64,000 bases of DNA from Neobacillus mesonae (GTDB lineage: Bacteria > Bacillota > Bacilli > Bacillales > Cytobacillaceae), in contig NZ_KV440949.1 in NCBI RefSeq assembly GCF_001636315.1, forward strand, positions 3,094,973-3,158,972, read 5' to 3'. The notes under the pieces are model-generated. The model was not told the DNA's origin and did no database searches. It worked only from the letters and a program-made list of their open reading frames with translations. The stretch's first letter is position 1. Each line of letters opens with the position of its first letter. The translations under genes were made by a program, and so were the position numbers. Below, one piece after another: positions 1 to 9,549 of the stretch.

Positions 1-237
1 ATCCAATTTAGAGATCAAGTAGAAGCCCTCTAGTTGCTGTCTAAAGCCAAAAATCCAATTTAGAGATCAATTAGAAGTGCCCTAGCTGCTGTCTAAAGTC
101 AAAAATCCAATTTAGAGGTCAAGTAGAAGCCCTCTAGCTGCTGTCTAAAGTCAAAAATTCGATTTAGAGATCAAGTAGAAGCCCTCTAGCTGCTGTCTAA
201 AGTTAAAAATCCAAATCAGAGGCCAAGTAGAACCCCC
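1..237. repeat. 52-bp tandem repeat array A (about 4.5 units, cut by window edge)
   Basis: Units begin at 1, 53, 105, 157 and 209, exactly 52 bp apart; the last is degenerate and fades before the stop codon of the neighbouring gene. Each unit holds the inverted pair TCTAAA / TTTAGA separated by 13 bases. The array probably continues upstream of the window. It has the same period as four other arrays here but a different sequence. I see no coding potential and no transposase. Confidence 0.9.
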
Positions 238-259
238 TGAAGTTGCACTTGGCCACCCC

Positions 260-1492
260 TCACTCCCCATAAAAACTAATCATCTCATCCCAATTCCACT
301 TTGAATAATAATTACTTGCCAAAGTAATATTGTTGATCCAGTATCTTTCCTCACCCGTTATGACATCTCCCTCCATTACAACTGCAGCTTTCCGATTGGT
401 CCTAACCCAATACAGCTGTTTATCAAAATAGTGCAAAATGAAATCACCTACAGTTACAGGGTGTCTGCCAATCTGATTTTGATGCGAACTGGAAAGAATT
501 ATTTTATACAAATATGGCAAGGGTGTTTGGTTTGGAGGACCTTGATTGGTTTCTACGGACCGTGATGCATAAAGCACTCCGCTGCCTTTCCAAATAAAAT
601 CAATATCTACATACCCCTTTGGTGTTAACGGCCTTTTCTTAAAGCTAGGAACATAAATAATCCGTAAATATTTGTTCACTGTTGCTTCCCGGCCGATGCC
701 GGTTATATATCCAAGGTTGCTGCCTACAGGGGCCCATTGGAACCAATCATCGTAATTTAACATTTCTGCTATTCTGCGAAACGTTTTACCATCTGCCGAC
801 AGTATACAAAGGGTATTACTGTCAGCGGATATCGAAGCCGTGGGTACAAGCAAGAAGCTAAGCCATTTTTGATCATGTGACCATTTAAATTGGCTTGTAC
901 TAACCACAATTTCATTTTCTCCCACGGGAACAGTATAAAAATGTTTCACTAAAGGCTCATCAGGGTATTTTCCTAAAAAGACCTTATATAAGAGGATATC
1001 AGAATTTAGCTGCTGATCTTTCTTTTTTGAGACTAATAATCCATCGCCTTTTGGGAGCCAGGAAAAGTTTTCAACGCCCTTAGCGGCCAATCTGACCGTA
1101 AATGGTTTGGCGGGGTCAGTGGTTACTACAAATACGTCTCTTTGGATCATAAAACTAAGCTGATTGTCATGGCTCGACCACTGAAAATTATTACTCACAT
1201 TTTCCTTCACCTTATAATGTTTATTCATCTGTACATGATAAACCCAAAGATCACCCAAATATCCATCGCTCTTTTTACCGCGTAAATAGGCAATCCGGCT
1301 TCCATCCGCCGACCATTTTGGAAAGCGTACATATTCACCGTTTGTTAATTGCTTTTCATTGCGGCCAATTTTAATCCAAAGATCATCATTTCGTATGAAA
1401 GCGGCTTTTAAGGAAGAATCTGCTGATACATTTAACTGAAAAGGAAGAAAGCTAATAAATATCACGAAAACTAGAACCATTTTTTTAAACAT
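260..1492 (-). CDS. Secreted TolB-like (PD40) beta-propeller protein, function unknown
   Basis: A 410-residue protein with an N-terminal signal peptide (MFKKMVLVFVIF, a hydrophobic run, then cleavage near NVSADS). The body carries repeated blade motifs of the type FPKWSADGSRIAYL, FQWSSHDNQLSF, FSWLPKGDG, FKWSHDQKWLSF and FQWAPVGSNLGY, the pattern of WD40-like/TolB propellers. I chose the ATG at 1492 because AGGTGA lies just upstream; an upstream in-frame TTG at 1519 has no such site. It is divergent from yebE, and its 3' end abuts repeat array A. There is no catalytic motif, so a binding or scaffolding role at the cell surface is only inference. Family confident, function unknown. Confidence 0.75.
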   Translation of the reverse strand: MFKKMVLVFVIFISFLPFQLNVSADSSLKAAFIRNDDLWIKIGRNEKQLTNGEYVRFPKWSADGSRIAYLRGKKSDGYLGDLWVYHVQMNKHYKVKENVSNNFQWSSHDNQLSFMIQRDVFVVTTDPAKPFTVRLAAKGVENFSWLPKGDGLLVSKKKDQQLNSDILLYKVFLGKYPDEPLVKHFYTVPVGENEIVVSTSQFKWSHDQKWLSFLLVPTASISADSNTLCILSADGKTFRRIAEMLNYDDWFQWAPVGSNLGYITGIGREATVNKYLRIIYVPSFKKRPLTPKGYVDIDFIWKGSGVLYASRSVETNQGPPNQTPLPYLYKIILSSSHQNQIGRHPVTVGDFILHYFDKQLYWVRTNRKAAVVMEGDVITGEERYWINNITLASNYYSKWNWDEMISFYGE

Positions 1493-1598
1493 AAAATCAC
1501 CTCGCCATAGTTTGTGCAAAATAAAGACTTACCAAAAATAAAATTTGTGATAAAGTGAAATCAGTATCGTGTATCGTAGTATATAAGGGGGCCTTATT

Positions 1599-2141
1599 GT
1601 GTTGGAAAATAGCTTTGTCATGGTTGCAATTATTTTAATTATTAATATCGTTTATGTATCATTTTTTACAATCAGAATGATCTTAACGTTAAAGGGTCAG
1701 CGCTATTTAGCCGCTTGTCTTAGTATGGTGGAAGTGGTTATCTATGTTCTTGGACTTGGGCTTGTTTTGAATAACCTAAATCAAATTCAAAACCTGATTG
1801 CTTATGCGGTTGGATACGGAATTGGTGTTATTGTCGGAATGAAGATTGAAGAAAAGCTGGCATTAGGATATATTACTGTTAATGTTATAACCTCGGAGTG
1901 GGATAAGGATTTGCCGAAGCTGTTAAGGGAAAAAGGCTATGGAGTTACCGACTGGCAGGCGCATGGACTTGAAGGCAACCGAATGGCGATGCAGATACTG
2001 ACGCCAAGAAAATTTGAACTAAAGCTATATGATTCGATTAAAAGTCTGGACCCAAAAGCATTTATCATAGCTTATGAACCGAAAACAATCCATGGCGGCT
2101 TTTGGGTGAAATCAGTGAAGCGAGGGAAACTGTTTAAATGA
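1599..2141 (+). CDS. yebE: YebE-type membrane protein (UPF0316: DUF5698 + DUF2179)
   Basis: A 180-residue protein with about three N-terminal transmembrane segments (residues 5-25, 35-58 and 62-82) and a soluble C-terminal DUF2179-like domain beginning near [10 protein letters not shown]. Such domains are thought to bind ligands, but the role of this family is not established. It starts with GTG preceded by AGGGGG. It overlaps the next gene by 4 bp (ATGA), indicating translational coupling. The yebE-yebG pair directly upstream of purE is the B. subtilis arrangement, which supports the name. Confidence 0.85.
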   Translation: MLENSFVMVAIILIINIVYVSFFTIRMILTLKGQRYLAACLSMVEVVIYVLGLGLVLNNLNQIQNLIAYAVGYGIGVIVGMKIEEKLALGYITVNVITSEWDKDLPKLLREKGYGVTDWQAHGLEGNRMAMQILTPRKFELKLYDSIKSLDPKAFIIAYEPKTIHGGFWVKSVKRGKLFK

Positions 2142-2329
2142 GCAAAAAGAAATTTGAAGTCGGGGAACAAGAAAGTATTGAAGAATGTTTAAATAGAATG
2201 AAGCAAGCAGGATATACCCCGATCAAAAGAATGGAGAAGCCAATTTTTCAAGAAGTGAAAAATGGCAATGAGACGATTTATGAACCAATTGGGCGAAAAA
2301 TCGTGTTTGAAGGTCAATTAATGAAGTAA
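2138..2329 (+). CDS. yebG: YebG-type small protein with NETI motif
   Basis: A 63-residue soluble protein ending in [16 protein letters not shown], the signature of the NETI family of short Bacillus proteins. It is basic and acidic by turns, with no membrane segment. Start and stop are coupled to yebE by a 4-bp overlap. The function is unknown. The gene ends just before the PurR boxes of the pur promoter, so it is probably co-transcribed with yebE and not with pur. Confidence 0.8.
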   Translation: MSKKKFEVGEQESIEECLNRMKQAGYTPIKRMEKPIFQEVKNGNETIYEPIGRKIVFEGQLMK

Positions 2330-2330
2330 A

Positions 2331-2370
2331 ACACGAACGTTTTATTCAGGTTGTAAAAATAACGTTCGAT
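2331..2370 (+). promoter_or_regulatory. PurR box pair upstream of purE
   Basis: Two inverted half-sites, ACGAACGTT (2333-2341) and AACGTTCG (2361-2368), flank about 19 bp. Both contain the CGAAC core of Bacillus PurBoxes, and the pair sits directly upstream of the -35 element, as in the B. subtilis purE region. PurR represses here when PRPP is low. The site is seen directly; the regulator itself is not in the window. Confidence 0.8.
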
Positions 2371-2377
2371 TTATTAT

Positions 2378-2406
2378 TGACATCTGCCCAAAACGGCTGG
2401 TAAGAT
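2378..2406 (+). promoter_or_regulatory. Sigma-A promoter of the pur operon
   Basis: TTGACA (2378-2383), a 17-bp spacer and TAAGAT (2401-2406) form a near-consensus vegetative promoter. Predicted transcription start is about 2413, giving a leader of roughly 245 nt that contains the riboswitch. Confidence 0.85.
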
Positions 2407-2435
2407 AGAGGTAGTTAATTAAGAATTTACCTTTA

Positions 2436-2506
2436 CCCTCGTATATCCATGGGAATATGGCCCATAAGTTTCTACCCAATAACCGTAAATTATTGGACTA
2501 TGAGGG
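2436..2506 (+). promoter_or_regulatory. Guanine-class purine riboswitch aptamer
   Basis: The pairing arms CCTC/GAGG enclose the conserved three-way junction: CGTATATCC, ATATGG, AAGTTTCTACC and AACCGTAAAT, closed by GACTATGAGG. The junction base in GACTATG that decides specificity is C, which selects guanine/hypoxanthine; adenine riboswitches have T there. It precedes a terminator hairpin, so ligand binding should stop transcription into purE. Confidence 0.95.
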
Positions 2507-2581
2507 AAAGTCAATATGTTCGGCAGCAAATAGAGGGAGTCATAGGCTTTATTCCTTCGTTTTGTTGACCTGTTTTCGATG

Positions 2582-2635
2582 CCCGGACAAATGGCTTTCT
2601 CTTTTAGAGAGGCTATTTGCCGGGTATTTTTATTT
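2582..2635 (+). terminator. Riboswitch-controlled terminator of the pur leader
   Basis: The arms CCCGGACAAATGGC and GCTATTTGCCGGG form a long stem around a TTTT loop, followed by TATTTTTATTT. It lies 76 nt after the aptamer and 23 nt before purE. This is the expression platform of the guanine switch. Confidence 0.9.
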
Positions 2636-2657
2636 ATAGAAACAGGAGGCGAAAGGC

Positions 2658-3146
2658 ATGACAGCTCGTGTTGGTGTTATTATGGGGAGCAAATCAGATT
2701 GGGAAACGATGAAGCATGCTTGCGATCAGCTTGAGCAATTAGAGGTTGCTTATGAAAAGAAGGTTGTTTCCGCTCATCGGACGCCCGATTTGATGTTTAC
2801 ATATGCAGAAGAGGCTAGAGAAAAAGGCCTCAAAGTGATTATTGCCGGGGCTGGCGGAGCAGCACATCTTCCGGGAATGGTTGCGGCTAAGACAACTTTG
2901 CCGGTTATCGGTGTTCCAGTACAATCGAAGGCTTTGAACGGATTAGATTCCTTGCTATCAATCGTGCAGATGCCGGGCGGGGTGCCAGTGGCGACTGTGG
3001 CAATTGGAAAGGCTGGTGCAGTCAATGCAGGACTTTTAGCGGCACAGATTCTGGCGACAGAGGATGATGAGCTGGCGAAGAGACTTGAGGCAAGAAGAGA
3101 AGCAATCCGTCAAGAAGTGTTGGAAAGTAGTGATGAACTTGTATAA
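2658..3146 (+). CDS. purE: N5-carboxyaminoimidazole ribonucleotide mutase
   Basis: A 162-residue cytosolic enzyme that converts N5-CAIR to CAIR, the step after PurK. The N-terminus [20 protein letters not shown] carries the PurE phosphate-binding SDW motif, and SAHRTPD supplies the active-site His. GGAAHLPG-type and PVIGVPVQS loops follow. Length and order match B. subtilis PurE. The start ATG follows AGGAGG. It is the first gene of the operon behind the guanine switch and overlaps purK by 14 bp. Confidence 0.97.
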   Translation: MTARVGVIMGSKSDWETMKHACDQLEQLEVAYEKKVVSAHRTPDLMFTYAEEAREKGLKVIIAGAGGAAHLPGMVAAKTTLPVIGVPVQSKALNGLDSLLSIVQMPGGVPVATVAIGKAGAVNAGLLAAQILATEDDELAKRLEARREAIRQEVLESSDELV

Positions 3147-4287
3147 TAAAACAATTTTACCAGGTTCAACAATTGGCATTATCGGCGGCGGCCAGCTAGG
3201 ACGGATGATGGCATTGGCGGCCAAAGCGCAAGGCTTTCGGATTGCGGTATTAGAGCCGACAACTGATTCTCCCTGCGGGCAGGTGGCTGATGTGGAAGTC
3301 ATTGGCGCATACGATGACCGGGAGGCAATCAGCAAGCTGGCAGCAGTGAGTGACGTAATTACTTATGAATTTGAAAATATCGATGCAGAGACATTGCGGT
3401 GGATTTGTGAACAGGCATACGTTCCTCAAGGACCGGAGCTGCTGGCGATTACCCAGGACCGGATAAAGGAAAAAGCGGCGATCCGTGAGGCCGGAGTTCA
3501 GGTAGCACCGTATGAAGTGATCGAAAGTATGGATGATTTGGTTTTAAAAATCAAAACAGTCGGTTATCCAGCAGTGTTAAAAACAGCGAGAGGCGGTTAT
3601 GACGGCAAGGGTCAGCTCGTGATTAAGTCTCAGCAGGACCTGGCTCAGGGAGAGTCTCTCATCAATCATGGAGCCTGCGTTTTAGAAAGATGGATTCCAT
3701 TTGTAAAAGAAATTTCAGTAATTGTGACCCGCAGATTAGATGGTGAAACAGCAGTATTTCCGGTAGGAGAGAACATTCACATCGAAAACATTTTGCATCA
3801 GACGATTGTTCCAGCTCGAATTACGACAGGTTTGAAGCTAAGAGCAGTTGAAAAAGCAAAGCAGATTGCTGATTCACTTGGATTAGTTGGGACGCTGGCA
3901 GTCGAAATGTTTGTAACTGAAGACGGAACAATTTATATTAATGAATTGGCACCACGTCCGCATAATTCAGGGCATTACTCCATTGAAGCCTGCGAAACGT
4001 CACAGTTTGAACAGCATATCCGTGCCATCTGCAATTGGCACCTAGGAAGTACCGAGCTATTAAAACCGGCTGTAATGGTCAACCTATTAGGGGAACATCT
4101 AGATGAGCTGTTTTCAGAAATCCCTTCCTTGACAGACTGGAAGATTCATTTATACGGGAAAAAGGAAGCGAAGATCAAGCGAAAAATGGGTCATGTGACA
4201 TTGCTAAGGGATTCGGTAGAAGAGGCCCTGGCTGTGGTTGAAACGAGTAATATCTGGGGTGCTGTTAAGCAAAAGATCGGAGGATAA
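3133..4287 (+). CDS. purK: N5-carboxyaminoimidazole ribonucleotide synthase
   Basis: A 384-residue ATP-grasp enzyme that carboxylates AIR with bicarbonate and ATP to N5-CAIR. The N-terminus has [16 protein letters not shown], typical of PurK, followed by [12 protein letters not shown] (ATP-grasp glycine loop) and [19 protein letters not shown] (metal and ATP site). The reading frame extends upstream to 3064, but the ATG at 3133 ([11 protein letters not shown]) gives the family length and is preceded by GGAAAG within purE. A GTG at 3130 is an alternative. Overlap with purE suggests coupled translation. Confidence 0.95.
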   Translation: MNLYNKTILPGSTIGIIGGGQLGRMMALAAKAQGFRIAVLEPTTDSPCGQVADVEVIGAYDDREAISKLAAVSDVITYEFENIDAETLRWICEQAYVPQGPELLAITQDRIKEKAAIREAGVQVAPYEVIESMDDLVLKIKTVGYPAVLKTARGGYDGKGQLVIKSQQDLAQGESLINHGACVLERWIPFVKEISVIVTRRLDGETAVFPVGENIHIENILHQTIVPARITTGLKLRAVEKAKQIADSLGLVGTLAVEMFVTEDGTIYINELAPRPHNSGHYSIEACETSQFEQHIRAICNWHLGSTELLKPAVMVNLLGEHLDELFSEIPSLTDWKIHLYGKKEAKIKRKMGHVTLLRDSVEEALAVVETSNIWGAVKQKIGG

Positions 4288-4290
4288 GAC

Positions 4291-5589
4291 ATGATTGATC
4301 GTTATACGAGACCTGAAATGGGTGCAATTTGGACGGAGGAAAACCGCTTTAATGCCTGGCTGGAGGTTGAGATCCTGGCATGTGAAGCATGGGCAGAATT
4401 AGGCGAAATTCCGAAAGAGGATGTTAAGAAGCTGCGTGAAAATGCCTCATTTAATATTGAACGGATTAAGGAAATTGAAGAAGAAACTAGACATGATGTT
4501 GTCGCCTTTACCCGCGCTGTTTCGGAAACGTTAGGCGAAGAGCGGAAATGGGTTCATTACGGCTTAACTTCAACGGATGTTGTCGATACAGCCCTTTCCT
4601 ATGTACTGAAGCAGGCAAATGCGATTTTACTTAAAGACATCGAGAACTTTATCGAGATTCTGCGGAATAAGGCAATTGAACATAAATATACCGTGATGAT
4701 GGGACGTACTCACGGTGTTCATGCGGAACCGACAACTTTTGGTTTAAAGCTTGCTCTCTGGTATGAAGAAATGAAGCGGAATCTGGAGCGATTTAAACAA
4801 GCTGCAAACGGTGTGGAGTTCGGAAAGATTTCTGGAGCTGTTGGGACCTATGCAAATATCAATCCATTTGTTGAACAGTATGTTTGTGAAAATTTAGGCA
4901 TCCAGCCGGCACCGATTTCTACGCAGACTTTGCAGCGCGACCGTCATGCTCACTATATGGCAACGCTAGCTTTGATTGCGACATCGATTGAAAAATTCGC
5001 CGTTGAGGTTCGCGGATTGCAAAAAAGTGAAACCCGTGAAGTGGAAGAGTTTTTTGCAAAAGGCCAGAAGGGGTCCTCAGCAATGCCGCATAAACGAAAT
5101 CCAATTGGTTCTGAAAACATGACGGGGATGGCGCGCGTGATTCGCGGCTACATGATGACTGCATACGAGAATGTGCCGCTATGGCATGAACGCGATATCT
5201 CGCATTCCTCAGCTGAACGAATTATTTTACCGGATGCGACCATTGCATTGAACTACATGTTGAACCGCTTTGGTAATATTATCAAGAACTTGACGGTATT
5301 CCCGGAAAATATGAAACGGAATATGGACCGCACGCTTGGGTTGATTTACTCGCAGCGTGTACTGCTTGCGCTGATTGATAAAGGATTGTCTCGCGAAGAG
5401 GCTTATGATACTGTCCAGCCTAGAGCAATGGAGGCCTGGGAGAAGCAGGTTCCATTCCGCAGCTTGATTGAAGCAAATGAAAAAATTACTTCATTGTTGT
5501 CAGCAGAGGAAATTGCTGATTGCTTTGACTACAGCTACCATCTCCAGCACGTTGATACCATTTTCGACCGGCTGGGATTGAACGGGTAA
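4291..5589 (+). CDS. purB: Adenylosuccinate lyase
   Basis: A 432-residue lyase of the fumarase/aspartase superfamily. It acts twice in purine synthesis, releasing fumarate from SAICAR and from adenylosuccinate. The signature [15 protein letters not shown] is present, as are the [10 protein letters not shown] and [14 protein letters not shown] substrate loops. It follows purK after 3 bp. It is followed by a 107-bp gap with a GC-rich hairpin, one of only two loose joints in this operon. Confidence 0.97.
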   Translation: MIDRYTRPEMGAIWTEENRFNAWLEVEILACEAWAELGEIPKEDVKKLRENASFNIERIKEIEEETRHDVVAFTRAVSETLGEERKWVHYGLTSTDVVDTALSYVLKQANAILLKDIENFIEILRNKAIEHKYTVMMGRTHGVHAEPTTFGLKLALWYEEMKRNLERFKQAANGVEFGKISGAVGTYANINPFVEQYVCENLGIQPAPISTQTLQRDRHAHYMATLALIATSIEKFAVEVRGLQKSETREVEEFFAKGQKGSSAMPHKRNPIGSENMTGMARVIRGYMMTAYENVPLWHERDISHSSAERIILPDATIALNYMLNRFGNIIKNLTVFPENMKRNMDRTLGLIYSQRVLLALIDKGLSREEAYDTVQPRAMEAWEKQVPFRSLIEANEKITSLLSAEEIADCFDYSYHLQHVDTIFDRLGLNG

Positions 5590-5631
5590 TTTACGAGGCA
5601 GCTGATTACGACGAACTACTGCAAATAATTA

Positions 5632-5648
5632 GGGGGCCGTACGCCCCC
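5632..5648 (+). other. GC-rich hairpin in the purB-purC gap
   Basis: GGGGGC, a 5-base loop and GCCCCC form a strong short hairpin with no T-run after it, so it is not a standard terminator. It sits midway in the 107-bp purB-purC spacer. An mRNA processing or stability element is possible but unproven. Confidence 0.5.
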
Positions 5649-5696
5649 GCGCCTAACCTGAAGATTCCCAATATTACGAACAGGGAGTGACCTACC

Positions 5697-6410
5697 ATGA
5701 GAGAACTGCTATACGAAGGAAAAGCCAAACGGATTTACGCAACAGATAACGAACAGATTGTACTTGTTGAGTATAAGGATTCTGCCACTGCTTTTAACGG
5801 GCAAAAAAAGGCGGAAATTACAGGTAAAGGCCGTTTAAACAACGAGATTACCAGTTTGCTATTTTCAAAGTTAAAAGAACACGGAATTGACTCGCATTTT
5901 ATCAAGCGTGTATCAGATATAGAACAGCTCGTGAAAAAAGTTACCATCATTCCACTGGAAGTCGTTGTCCGTAATGCTGCTGCAGGCAGTATGGCAAAAC
6001 GATTGGGAATCGAAGAGGGCCGTCCGCTTACAACACCTCTTGTTGAGTTTTATTTAAAAAATGATGAACTCGGCGATCCCCTTGTTACGAAAAGCCATAT
6101 TCTTGAACTGGAAGCAGCAACAGCAGAAGAAATCAGCGTATTACGAGAAAAAGCACTGCAGATTAATGAAGTCTTATCCAATTTCTTTGCCGACCTAGGC
6201 ATTCGCTTAATCGATTTTAAGCTGGAATTCGGTAAGGACTCTGAAGGGCAGATTCTACTCGCAGATGAAATTTCTCCTGACACATGTCGTCTATGGGATA
6301 AAAAAACAAATAAGAAGCTCGATAAGGATGTATTCCGCCGTGATTTAGGAAGCCTTACAGAAGCTTATGAAACTATTCTACAAATACTTGGAGGTCATCA
6401 GCATGTATAA
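5697..6410 (+). CDS. purC: SAICAR synthetase
   Basis: A 237-residue enzyme joining CAIR and aspartate with ATP. It opens LLYEGKAKRIYATDNEQIVL, the canonical PurC start, and carries EVVVRNAAAGSMAKRLG and LADEISPDTCRLWD, the family's substrate and metal loops. AGGGAGTG lies before the ATG. Its last 8 bp overlap purS, whose ribosome-binding site (TTGGAGG) is inside purC. Confidence 0.97.
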   Translation: MRELLYEGKAKRIYATDNEQIVLVEYKDSATAFNGQKKAEITGKGRLNNEITSLLFSKLKEHGIDSHFIKRVSDIEQLVKKVTIIPLEVVVRNAAAGSMAKRLGIEEGRPLTTPLVEFYLKNDELGDPLVTKSHILELEAATAEEISVLREKALQINEVLSNFFADLGIRLIDFKLEFGKDSEGQILLADEISPDTCRLWDKKTNKKLDKDVFRRDLGSLTEAYETILQILGGHQHV

Positions 6411-6657
6411 AGTAAAGGTATATGTGACATTAAGAGAAAGTGTATTAGATCCGCAGGGAAAGGCCGTAACCAACTCGTTAAACGCGTTAAACTACCAGGA
6501 AGTCACCGATGTTCGGATTGGAAAATACATGGAGCTCAAGATTGAAAAGTCAGAACGTGATATTCATGATGTAGTCAATGAAATTTGCCATAAGCTTCTC
6601 GCAAATCCAGTCATTGAAGACTATCGCTATGAAGTAGAGGAGTGTGTTACCCAGTGA
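6403..6657 (+). CDS. purS: FGAM synthase subunit PurS
   Basis: An 84-residue small subunit of the three-part formylglycinamidine ribonucleotide synthase (PurS-PurQ-PurL). The sequence [20 protein letters not shown] matches the family. An upstream in-frame ATG at 6367 lies in purC and would give a 12-residue extension with no ribosome-binding site, so 6403 is preferred. It ends in a 4-bp GTGA overlap with purQ. Confidence 0.95.
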   Translation: MYKVKVYVTLRESVLDPQGKAVTNSLNALNYQEVTDVRIGKYMELKIEKSERDIHDVVNEICHKLLANPVIEDYRYEVEECVTQ

Positions 6658-7337
6658 AGTTTGCGGTAATTGTCTTTCCGGGATCGAATTGTGATGTCGA
6701 TATGTACCATGCTATCAAAGATGAGCTTGGTGAAGAAGTAGAATATGTTTGGCATGATGCTGACTCTTTAGACGAGTTTGATGGCATTTTGCTGCCTGGC
6801 GGTTTTTCTTATGGGGATTATCTACGCTCAGGAGCCATTGCCCGCTTTAGTAAAGTGATGCAAGAAGTAATCAAAGCGGCTGAGGCTGGCAAACCTGTTC
6901 TAGGTATCTGCAACGGATTCCAGATCCTATTAGAAGCAGGTCTTCTTCCAGGAGCAATGAGAAGAAACGAGAGTCTTTCGTTTATTTGTAAACCGGTTGA
7001 GCTGAAAGTAGAAAACAGCGCAACGATGTTCTCAGCAGAATACGAAGAAGGTCAAACCATCACGATACCTGTTGCTCATGGGGAAGGAAACTATTACTGT
7101 GATGCGGAAACTCTTGCAAACTTAAAAGCGAATAATCAAATCGTATTTACTTATACACAAAACGTGAATGGCAGCTTAGAGGATATTGCCGGAATCATGA
7201 ATGAGAGAGGCAACGTACTTGGCATGATGCCGCACCCTGAGCGTGCGGTTGACACCTTATTAGGCAGCGCAGACGGACTGAAAATTTTTCAATCAATCGT
7301 AAAGACTTGGAGGGAAGCACATGTTGTTAAAGCATGA
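6654..7337 (+). CDS. purQ: FGAM synthase glutaminase subunit PurQ
   Basis: A 227-residue class I glutamine amidotransferase that feeds ammonia to Pur[18 protein letters not shown] starts the domain, [17 protein letters not shown] holds the nucleophilic Cys (GxCNGFQ), and MPHPERAVD gives the His and Glu of the triad. GTG at 6654 gives the B. subtilis length; an upstream GTG at 6642 sits too close to its AGAGGAG. It overlaps purS by 4 bp and purL by 17 bp. Confidence 0.95.
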   Translation: MKFAVIVFPGSNCDVDMYHAIKDELGEEVEYVWHDADSLDEFDGILLPGGFSYGDYLRSGAIARFSKVMQEVIKAAEAGKPVLGICNGFQILLEAGLLPGAMRRNESLSFICKPVELKVENSATMFSAEYEEGQTITIPVAHGEGNYYCDAETLANLKANNQIVFTYTQNVNGSLEDIAGIMNERGNVLGMMPHPERAVDTLLGSADGLKIFQSIVKTWREAHVVKA

Positions 7338-9549
7338 ACCAAATCCGCAGCAGATTAAAACAGAAAAACTATACCAGCAAATGGGTTTATCCGATGAAGA
7401 ATTTACGATGGTTGAAAACATTCTCGGCCGCACTCCGAACTGGACGGAAACAGGGCTGTTTTCGGTTATGTGGTCAGAACACTGCAGCTACAAAAACTCT
7501 AAGCCGGTTCTAAAGAAATTCCCGACATCGGGTGAAAAAGTTCTTCAAGGTCCTGGCGAGGGTGCGGGAATTGTGGATATCGGCGATGGTCAGGCGGTTG
7601 TTTTTAAAATCGAAAGCCACAACCACCCATCAGCAATTGAACCATATCAAGGGGCAGCAACAGGCGTCGGCGGAATTATTCGTGACATTTTCTCCATGGG
7701 AGCACGCCCAATCGCGCTATTAAACTCGCTTCGTTTCGGAGAGCTGGATTCTGCCCGCGTTAAATATCTATTTAAAGAAGTAGTTGCTGGGATTGCCGGA
7801 TACGGTAACTGTATTGGAATTCCAACAGTCGGCGGCGAAGTACAATTTGAAGCATGCTATGAAGGCAACCCGCTTGTGAATGCAATGTGTGTCGGTCTCA
7901 TCAATCACGAAGACATTAAGAAGGGCCAAGCACATGGTCTTGGCAACACTGTTATGTATGTCGGGGCAAAAACAGGCCGTGACGGCATCCACGGGGCAAC
8001 CTTCGCTTCCGAAGAATTAACGGAACAATCAGATGAAAATCGTCCGGCCGTACAGGTTGGCGACCCATTCATGGAGAAGCTTCTCCTTGAAGCATGCTTA
8101 GAGCTTATCCAATCGGATGCCCTTGTTGGTATTCAGGATATGGGTGCCGCAGGTCTTGCCAGCTCGTCGTCAGAAATGGCAAGTAAAGCTGGCATGGGGA
8201 TTGAAATGAACTTAGACCTGGTGCCGCAGCGTGAAACTGGCATGACGGCTTATGAAATGATGCTGTCAGAATCCCAAGAGCGGATGCTGATTGTTGTGAA
8301 AAAAGGCAGAGAACAAGAAATTGTCGATCTGTTTAAAAAATATGATTTAGAGGCTGTCGCTATTGGGAAGGTAACTGATGACAAGCAATTCCGCCTTTTC
8401 CATCAAGGAGAAGTGGTGGCTGATATTCCGGTTGATGCACTAGCGGAAGATGCTCCAGTTTATCACAAGCCTTCAAAAGAACCTGCCTATTTTGCGGAGT
8501 ATCAAGCAATGGAAAATGAAATCCCGGCGGTTAACGATGTGAAAGAAACACTTGTGCAGCTGTTAAGCCAGCCAACCATTGCGAGCAAAGAATGGATTTA
8601 TGAGCAATATGATCATATGGTACGGACAAACACAGTGGTTGCACCTGGTTCTGATGCAGCGGTTGTCCGCATTAGAGGAACACGCAAAGCGTTGGCGATG
8701 ACAACCGATTGTAATTCCCGTTTTGTTTATCTTGATCCGGAAACAGGCGGAAAAATTGCTGTAGCAGAGGCAGCTCGTAATATTATCTGCTCCGGTGCAG
8801 AGCCATTAGCGATTACTGATAACTTAAACTTCGGAAACCCGGAAAAACCAGAGGTATTCTGGCAGATTGAAAAATCAGCGGACGGGATCAGTGAAGCCTG
8901 CCGTGTTCTAGAAACACCGGTCATTGGCGGAAATGTTTCTTTATATAACGAAACAAGCGGAACAGCCATTTATCCAACACCGGTCATCGGCATGGTAGGG
9001 CTTGTTACCGATCTTGATCATATCACGACCCAAGAGTTTAAAAACAATGGCGACCTTATCTACTTAGTTGGAGAAACTAGCCCTGAATTCGGCGGCAGTG
9101 AGCTGCAAAAATTGGTTAACAGCGGACGTGTATTTGGCAAGGCGCCTGAATTAAATATTAATCTTGAAAAAGCAAGACAAGAACAGGTACTGGCAGCGAT
9201 TCGTGCAGGTGTGATCCAATCGGCGCACGACCTTTCAGAGGGCGGATTATCCGTTGCACTTGCTGAATCCTTATTCGGCAGCAAGAAGCTAGGCGCGAAA
9301 GTAAATATTAGCGGCGATCTTGTCACTGCTTTATTCAGTGAAACACAATCCCGTTTCTTATTATCAGTGAAAAAGGAAGATCAAGAGAAGTTTGAAAGTT
9401 TAGTAGAAGCACAGCTGATTGGTGAAGTCAATCAAACGGGCAGCTTACAAGTTTCTGCTGAAGGGGAAATTGTTCTTGAGGCAGAAGTTGCAGAATTGCA
9501 GGCAGCCTGGAAAGGAGCTATCCCATGCTTGCTGAAATCAAGGGATTAA
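7321..9549 (+). CDS. purL: FGAM synthase large subunit PurL
   Basis: A 742-residue ATP-dependent synthetase subunit of the small, Gram-positive type that needs PurS and PurQ. Motifs include [15 protein letters not shown] near residue 50, [20 protein letters not shown] (ATP/FGAR site) and the duplicated second-half [15 protein letters not shown] and [17 protein letters not shown]. The length equals B. subtilis PurL. TTGGAGG within purQ serves as its ribosome-binding site. The end overlaps purF by 25 bp. Confidence 0.97.
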   Translation: MLLKHEPNPQQIKTEKLYQQMGLSDEEFTMVENILGRTPNWTETGLFSVMWSEHCSYKNSKPVLKKFPTSGEKVLQGPGEGAGIVDIGDGQAVVFKIESHNHPSAIEPYQGAATGVGGIIRDIFSMGARPIALLNSLRFGELDSARVKYLFKEVVAGIAGYGNCIGIPTVGGEVQFEACYEGNPLVNAMCVGLINHEDIKKGQAHGLGNTVMYVGAKTGRDGIHGATFASEELTEQSDENRPAVQVGDPFMEKLLLEACLELIQSDALVGIQDMGAAGLASSSSEMASKAGMGIEMNLDLVPQRETGMTAYEMMLSESQERMLIVVKKGREQEIVDLFKKYDLEAVAIGKVTDDKQFRLFHQGEVVADIPVDALAEDAPVYHKPSKEPAYFAEYQAMENEIPAVNDVKETLVQLLSQPTIASKEWIYEQYDHMVRTNTVVAPGSDAAVVRIRGTRKALAMTTDCNSRFVYLDPETGGKIAVAEAARNIICSGAEPLAITDNLNFGNPEKPEVFWQIEKSADGISEACRVLETPVIGGNVSLYNETSGTAIYPTPVIGMVGLVTDLDHITTQEFKNNGDLIYLVGETSPEFGGSELQKLVNSGRVFGKAPELNINLEKARQEQVLAAIRAGVIQSAHDLSEGGLSVALAESLFGSKKLGAKVNISGDLVTALFSETQSRFLLSVKKEDQEKFESLVEAQLIGEVNQTGSLQVSAEGEIVLEAEVAELQAAWKGAIPCLLKSRD

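Noticed and set aside
2457-2639. Open frame of 60 codons between yebG and purE
   Set aside because: It lies across the riboswitch aptamer and terminator, with no ribosome-binding site; RNA structure explains the sequence.
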